Origin: Hyparrhenia diplandra
Lineage: Eukaryota; Streptophyta; Magnoliopsida; Poales; Poaceae
Reading direction: 5' to 3'
NCBI GenBank assembly: GCA_015847255.1
Contig: JADLZK010008550.1
Location: 80,538-144,537, forward strand
DNA: 64,000 bases
A program made the position numbers and the translations under genes. Under the pieces are notes generated by a model that worked only from the letters and a program-made list of their open reading frames with translations, ran no database searches and was not told the DNA's origin. Shown here piece after piece: positions 60,501-64,000 of the stretch (the stretch's first letter is position 1; each line of letters starts with the position of its first letter).

Positions 60501-61518
60501 TGGACCAGCAATATATAAATTATAATAATTATTGATGCCTCTGACCTCCCCTTATTCTTAAAACTGTCTACACTTTGACCAGTGTCTCAATGCTTGTGGT
60601 ATTTTCTATACACTTTGACTAGGTAGTATGATCATTCCTACATTTCAGTAAGGTGTCGGTATAATTTATTTGTTCTTTAAAAGCAAACTGTTGAAGCTCT
60701 TAGCTGTCAGTTTTCTAATTCCAAATATTTTTTGTTGTTTTTTAACAAAATAACTTTTGATGCATACAACCCATTGATTATATTCTTTTCCAGATACAAA
60801 GATTATGTGCAGGAGTACAATGAGAAGTATGGGGTTTATTCTTACTTGAACAGTCAGATAGACAAAACTAAGTATGTGGTTCAGATCTTTCTGCACTTTT
60901 TTTCTTTCTTTCCGTTAGTCCATAACACAACAATCTCCTGAACTGTTTTCTTTTTGAAATGCAGGTCGGAATTTTTAAAGGTTCAGGATGATCTCAATGT
61001 TGTGAAAGAAAGAGACAAGGAACAGTATTATAACACCGTGGGAAAGACTCAGAGACATGTATCGTGAATCAGAGCAGTATGTTTTTTTGCCTTCCCTGCC
61101 AATATACTTAACATAAATATCTGCTTTTTCATGGCCTGAAGGAGGGACCTAATGGTCCTCATTCTGTGTTCTTGTCTTAAAAGTTTGCTATTAAACAACT
61201 CCACTATTTGGGTTATTAAGGGATATTATTAAACAACTCCGCTATTTATTTAACTCTTGTTAATAACTGAAGCCCTGAAGTGTGATTGTGAATGTTATCT
61301 CCTGCAGAGGCATAAATTGATGAAGAAGGTCTTCGTTTTGCTTCATGAGGAACTGCAGGTGTGTGATATCATGAGTAATAGTTTACTATGCAACTGATTA
61401 TACTAAATTCTACTTCGGCTACCATTCTAGTCATCTGTTTTCTAATATCCTTATTTTTGTTACCCAGACTATTAAGCGAAGAATTAAAGATTTTAATGAG
61501 GCATATTCAAATGAGTAG
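54550..61518 (+). CDS. ELL-like RNA polymerase II elongation factor with occludin/ELL domain
   Basis: Recognisable exons: 54550-54876 (MYKLGGRGGGRGG, FRLESSGPPAFAAIIRLTPD), 56073-~56301 (EFKFTWASERGDLCDIYEE), ~56452-56525, 56728-56781 (RRMHWKQKNEFFKKNK), ~56865-57206, 57689-57757 (ALEKAAADAFPNASKKIES), 57834-~57922, 58072-~60220 (large, Ser/Asp/Lys-rich), ~60795-60870, ~60965-61078, 61309-61360, 61469-61518. The C-terminal occludin/ELL homology domain reads YKDYVQEYNEKYGVYSYLNS, SEFLKVQDDLNVVKERDKEQ, KLMKKVFVLLHEELQTIKRR. Animal ELL suppresses Pol II pausing; plant homologues are often labelled dentin-sialophosphoprotein-like because of the SDSGSDSDSD tract (~58236-58310). One-base indels occur near 57180 (A-run), 57885 (G-run), 58775, 59192 (A-run) and 61044 (G-run). 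Function in plants is inferred. Confidence 0.85.
55740..55800. mobile_element. Partial Stowaway end in ELL-like intron 1
   Basis: ATTTTGGGACGGAGGGAGTA is a Stowaway right terminus followed by TA. The matching left end was not found, so the copy is truncated. Confidence 0.5.
57957..57977. repeat. (CT)n microsatellite
   Basis: A perfect CT run in an intron of the ELL-like gene, within a longer pyrimidine tract. Confidence 0.85.
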
Positions 61519-64000
61519 CTGCTTTACACTCATGACATGTGAGTTAAGTTCTAACTGATAATTTCCCTGAAGCACTACGGAACAACAGCCAACTGAAGCC
61601 TGATGTTGAACTGCGTTATTGATCTGTGACAACTGACAACTATGTAGGTCGATTTGGAGACTGTCACTCATTGTCAAGGCTGATAATGTCTGGGCATCAG
61701 CATTATGCTTTGCCTTTGTAGAAGTTTGCTTGGCTTGGAAAGATTCAATCAAAGGCATATATCGCAGGAAACCTCAGAGATTCCGTGATTCTCGGGATCA
61801 CCACGCTGAATTTGATAGCAATCACGGTGAAGTGGAGGCAAGGACAGTTCAAGTATCAATGACGTTGTTGGACACCTCCGTGGCAACGCATGGGGGAGAG
61901 TGGGAGACAACCCTGATTCATAACTCAGGGAATAGGTGATGTCTGAGGAAGTGAGGAGGCCGTACATCAGCAGTTTTGCAGCTAGTTTGGCACTGTGACC
62001 GGGCGGTTCTCTTTGTAGATGTTTTGTATTTTTTTTACCCCCTGCGAAGGGCGAGATCTCTCCTCTCCTGGCATTGTACATCACTCTATTAGTGTGATCC
62101 ATGTCAAACTGATGTAAAGTGCTTACTGTGTACATATCTGTAGAGCCGATACAGAAGAGGTTTTGAAGGAGGGAGAGAAATCTTGGACAATTTATTTCAT
62201 CGCATACATCAATTCCTCAATGTTGCAGTTCAGTTTCTGAAATATGCTCTACTGTATATTCGACCAAGCCTGAAGAAAAATTCCAGACCATATGGAAATT
62301 TGGATCTTTAAACTGGCTCTCTAAAACTATATTTAGATCCTCAGAACAGGTACATTGGTACAGCCCTCAGCAGATCCTCTAAATCACGCTCTCTTTTTAT
62401 ATGTAAAAGATGGTATCTATTTTATTATATTTTATTGAAATTTTCATGGGAAATCATGGCCTTCGTTCTTTACAAATAAGTTACGAATGTAGATGATAAA
62501 AACATAGGCAAATGCATAACTGTAACAGCCGAAATAATTCCTAAGCAACTTATGGAGCGTATACATTTGCATCATCCTTGAACCGAATTTATTTTCAAAT
62601 TCGAAATCTTACTTATTATTGGTATATGCTATGTGAAAGAACTTTTGTTTGCACCATAATACTTGTGCTGGGAAATCACATGATAAAATACTTCTTTTTG
62701 AATATGGATTTAGATTTTTTTTTTTTTAAAAAAAAACCATTTGGGGCTAAACAGTTAAAAGACTCTTATTCTGGATCGACAAGAAAAAAGTGCGCATAGC
62801 TGGAACTGAATAAGTAACGATAGAGTTGATCATTGGTCTTCCCCTGATGCTATGCGGAACCTGGCGACGAAGAGATTGGTGATGCAGCAGCATATAGTAT
62901 TCAATCTATATTTGATCTACATACAGTACCTTATATTTTTTTTTTTATCAACATTAGCATTTTATCTCGTCATTCAAGCCACGTGAACATCCATTAGGAT
63001 GTGATTAAGATAGCCCACTAACACTTATAATTATGTCTACATATTGAACTTATTTAAGTCAGCAAGGTACGTCATATATATACTAACATGTATTTAGTTG
63101 TTCATATATTTTATCTCTTTATGTAAGTAAATATAACTTATAAAATTTAATTTAAAATCATCTTCTCTTTTCGTAGCAACTCACAGTGCCGACGAATGAC
63201 ACGGGTAGAAAAGAGACCTTCGTGAGGCAGATGGCTAGCACTCTTATTCTCTTTTGGCAAGGGAGAAAAGCTGAGATTGAAAATATCATTTTTAAAAGAT
63301 CGGATTCAAGATTTCAAAGAATGGATGGCCTAAAATCATTCTATCAATAAGCGAGGATATATATAGAGATCACATCCTATTCAAATTTTTTTGCATAGAT
63401 AAAGTATACTCCACATGGTCTTGATGTTTTTCTGTGGGACTAAGACGTCGACGTACTCCCTCCATTCTGAAAGGAATACAGATCCATTATCGTAGCACCA
63501 AATTGGGTCATTACGATTTTGGTCAACTTTTTTTTTTGAGGGGGAGCTACATAAAAACTCCTAGCATACATCATCCAATTTAAACTCTCACTAGACATGT
63601 AGATTGATGGTTCCCTAAACTTAGATGATGCCTAGAAGATGGTTCAGGCTGGAGTCAAGATTCGAAAAATCCAAAATTAACATTGTCATTGGTTGTAGTC
63701 GCTGCCGCTTCAGTAGTTTGCTCACTAGCTGGCCGCTGCAAGAGCGAGCACAACCAACAAAAACTCGGACATACCTTTTCTTAAGAACTTCATTAGTCAA
63801 CTGTGCTAGTAGCTAAAGTTGCAGCTTATCACAAAAGAATTTAAGTGGTTAGAAAAGCCTTGGCATCACTTTTTGGTCATAGATTCAACTCTCCGCTAAA
63901 GATTTAACGATGTTATGTTTTTTTAGTGATAGTGATCATTAGATGCATGTAGTGATTTCATCGATCCCGATGATTTGTCGGCCAATGTTCGAAGATGCTA
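61519..64000. other. 3' UTR of the ELL-like gene and AT-rich intergenic DNA
   Basis: Up to about 62170 is probably 3' UTR; its short ORFs (61730-61939 +, 61749-62135 -) are not recognised. Beyond that is AT-rich DNA. CTCCCTCCATTCTGAAAGGAATACA at 63455 looks like one end of a Stowaway copy. No gene is supported. Confidence 0.5.

Noticed and set aside
61730..61939. Short ORF after the ELL-like stop
   Set aside because: Probably 3' UTR; no similarity that I can recognise and no splice signals linking it.
1..64000. CRISPR arrays, operons, ribosome-binding sites, bacterial mobile systems
   Set aside because: Introns, plant gene families and grass transposons throughout show this is plant nuclear DNA; regularly spaced short repeats were not found.

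Overview
This window is nuclear DNA of a grass (Poaceae). Every gene is an intron-containing plant gene with GT-AG (once GC-AG) introns. The MADS gene is recognisably of the cereal MADS47 type, and the intergenic space is full of grass-type small transposons (Stowaway, Tourist/PIF, hAT and CACTA-like elements and 3' ends of LINEs). I see no bacterial, organellar, rRNA, tRNA or CRISPR features.

Layout: 1-7150 is gene-free and holds a MITE, a degenerate ~250-bp repeat array (1.83-4.02 kb) and a solo-LTR-like insertion. 7152-12096 (+) encodes a plant TMEM131-like membrane protein. 13306-22636 (-) is a seven-exon MIKC MADS-box gene of the SVP/StMADS11 clade (MADS47-like), with a LINE-like insertion in intron 3 and many MITEs in its 5.3-kb first intron. 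22.6-27.9 kb is promoter and transposon DNA, including a small CACTA-like element. 27926-31725 (+) is VPS37 of ESCRT-I. 35016-36312 (+) is an AED3-like apoplastic aspartic protease. 40054-42183 (-) is the nuclear-encoded mitochondrial maturase nMAT1. 42938-45352 (-) is CUTA, and a decayed copy of its 3' half lies at 37.0-38.2 kb, so nMAT1 is sandwiched between the two copies. 45654-48031 (+) is an EMB514/DOMINO1-like DUF3223 gene that shares a ~300-bp divergent promoter with CUTA. 48.0-54.5 kb is a transposon-rich interval. It includes a retroposon with a perfect 16-bp target duplication, a TIR element carrying a captured CC-NB-ARC resistance-gene fragment, and a hAT-type MITE nested inside a Tourist-type MITE. 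54550-61518 (+) is a plant ELL/occludin-domain elongation-factor-like gene. 61.5-64 kb is 3' UTR and AT-rich intergenic DNA.

The genes are unrelated housekeeping or developmental genes and do not form a pathway. Three (nMAT1, CUTA, EMB514) lie close together, and two of them share a promoter rich in site II (TGGGCY) motifs.

A warning for any user: all eight genes are interrupted by single-base indels, several of them in homopolymers, after which the conserved protein resumes in another frame. The simplest reading is consensus error in a draft assembly, not eight pseudogenes. CDS coordinates below therefore give the gene model from start to stop with exons listed, not a clean ORF.
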